A stretch of 64,000 nt of DNA from assembly GCF_900157385.1 (NCBI RefSeq), contig NZ_LT717701.1, positions 2,000,219-2,064,218 on the forward strand, written 5' to 3'. Below, piece by piece: positions 63,003-64,000 of this stretch. A program made the translations under genes and the position numbers. How positions within the stretch are numbered: the first letter of the stretch is position 1; each line of letters begins with the position of its first letter. The notes below the pieces were generated by a model. The model saw only the letters and a program-made list of their open reading frames with translations, was not told the origin of the DNA and did not search any database. This stretch comes from Mycobacterium terramassiliense. Its GTDB lineage: Bacteria; Actinomycetota; Actinomycetes; Mycobacteriales; Mycobacteriaceae.

Positions 63003-64000
63003 GTGACTGAGCGATTCGTGGTGACCGGCGGTAACCGGTTGTCCGGCGAAGTCGCCGTCGGGGGCGCCAAGAACAGCGTGCTCAAGCTGATGGCTGCGAC
63101 CCTGCTGGCCGAGGGGACCAGCACCATCACCAACTGCCCCGACATCCTCGACGTGCCATTGATGGCCGAGGTCTTGCGCGGCCTGGGCGCCACCGTCGAA
63201 CTCGACGGCGACGTCGCCCGCATCACCTCGCCCGACGAGCCCAAGTACGACGCCGACTTCGCGGCGGTGCGACAGTTCCGCGCCTCGGTCTGCGTGTTGG
63301 GCCCGCTGGTCGGCCGCTGCAAGCGCGCCAGGGTCGCGCTCCCGGGCGGCGACGCGATCGGATCGCGCCCGCTGGACATGCACCAGGCGGGCCTGCGGCA
63401 GCTGGGCGCGCAGTGCAACATCGAGCACGGGTGTGTGGTCGCCCAGGCAGACACCTTGCGCGGCGCGGAGATTCAGCTGGAGTTCCCGTCGGTCGGGGCC
63501 ACCGAGAACATCCTGATGGCCGCCGTCGTGGCCGAGGGCGTCACCACTATTCACAACGCGGCGCGCGAACCGGACGTGGTCGATCTGTGCACGATGCTGA
63601 ACCAGATGGGCGCCCAGATCGAAGGTGCGGGTTCGCCCACCATGACCATCACCGGCGTCCCGCGGCTCCATCCGACGGAACACCGCGTGATCGGTGACCG
63701 CATTGTGGCCGCCACCTGGGGCATCGCCGCCGCGATGACGCGTGGCGATATCGAGGTGACCGGCGTCGACCCGGCCCACCTGCAGGTGGTGCTGCACAAG
63801 TTGCACGACGCGGGCGCCACGGTCACCCAAACCGACAGCAGCTTCCGGGTGACTCAGTACGAGCGCCCGAAGGCGGTCAACGTCGCGACCTTGCCTTTTC
63901 CCGGGTTTCCGACTGACTTGCAGCCGATGGCGATCGCGCTGGCCTCGATCGCCGACGGCACGTCGATGATCACGGAGAACGTGTTCGAGGCGCGCTTCCG
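63003..64000 (+). CDS. murA: UDP-GlcNAc 1-carboxyvinyltransferase MurA, partial
   Basis: The first 332 codons of MurA, which catalyses the first committed step of peptidoglycan synthesis from PEP and UDP-GlcNAc; the 3' end lies beyond the window. VGGAKNSVLKL, the PEP site and LPGGDAIGSRPLDMH are present. Residue 117 is Asp instead of the Cys that fosfomycin attacks in most bacteria, as in other mycobacteria, so the enzyme should be fosfomycin-insensitive. GTG start at 63003, divergent from the cobalamin gene. Confidence 0.96.
   Translation, partial: MTERFVVTGGNRLSGEVAVGGAKNSVLKLMAATLLAEGTSTITNCPDILDVPLMAEVLRGLGATVELDGDVARITSPDEPKYDADFAAVRQFRASVCVLGPLVGRCKRARVALPGGDAIGSRPLDMHQAGLRQLGAQCNIEHGCVVAQADTLRGAEIQLEFPSVGATENILMAAVVAEGVTTIHNAAREPDVVDLCTMLNQMGAQIEGAGSPTMTITGVPRLHPTEHRVIGDRIVAATWGIAAAMTRGDIEVTGVDPAHLQVVLHKLHDAGATVTQTDSSFRVTQYERPKAVNVATLPFPGFPTDLQPMAIALASIADGTSMITENVFEARF

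Overview
The window is chromosomal DNA of a slow-growing Mycobacterium, probably close to the M. avium complex. The evidence is the very high GC content, the frequent GTG starts, a PE-family protein, several F420-type and SDR oxidoreductases, and a backbone in the same order as M. tuberculosis Rv1273c to Rv1315. Names by Rv number are from remembered synteny and protein similarity; no database search was run.

Layout. 1-9,124: end of an ABC exporter (minus), lipoproteins LprB and LprC, a histidine phosphatase coupled to a PE-hydrolase fusion, an SbcD/SbcC-like pair and an alpha/beta hydrolase. 9,111-14,575: oppBCDA peptide importer (minus). 14,778-19,294: beta-carbonic anhydrase, a thioesterase, cysD-cysNC sulfate activation and an Rrf2 regulator. 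19,291-38,546: an accessory block with no counterpart at this place in M. tuberculosis. It holds VOC proteins, luciferase-like and SDR oxidoreductases, an RCK potassium channel, TetR, AsnC and AraC regulators, a GarA-like FHA protein, several frameshifted genes, and a 3.2 kb integrated element at a tRNA-Arg(CCG) gene. 38,661-47,202: argS-lysA-thrA-thrC-thrB-rho. 47,225-52,000: fadD, rpmE, prfA, prmC and a Sua5/YrdC gene. 52,023-61,874: wecA and the full ATP synthase operon (atpI-like, B, E, F, FH fusion, A, G, D, C) followed by a DUF2550-type gene. 61,875-64,000: a VOC protein, the cobalamin adenosyltransferase, and the start of murA.

How the genes work together. CysD and CysNC make APS and PAPS from sulfate. 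ArgS, LysA and ThrA/C/B serve arginine charging and the aspartate-family amino acids. PrfA and PrmC form a release factor and its methylase. The atp cluster builds the whole F1Fo enzyme, including the mycobacterial b-delta fusion and the alpha-subunit C-terminal extension.

The most unusual part is 32,516-35,731. A 21-bp copy of the tRNA-Arg 3' end lies 3.2 kb from the intact tRNA and bounds a lower-GC segment. The segment carries a truncated tyrosine integrase, paired 19-bp arm-like repeats next to each end, and two membrane-protein genes of unknown role. One of these resembles the two-helix membrane domain known from bacterial TRADD-N conflict proteins. Four coding regions in the accessory block carry single frameshifts, which may be real decay or assembly errors.
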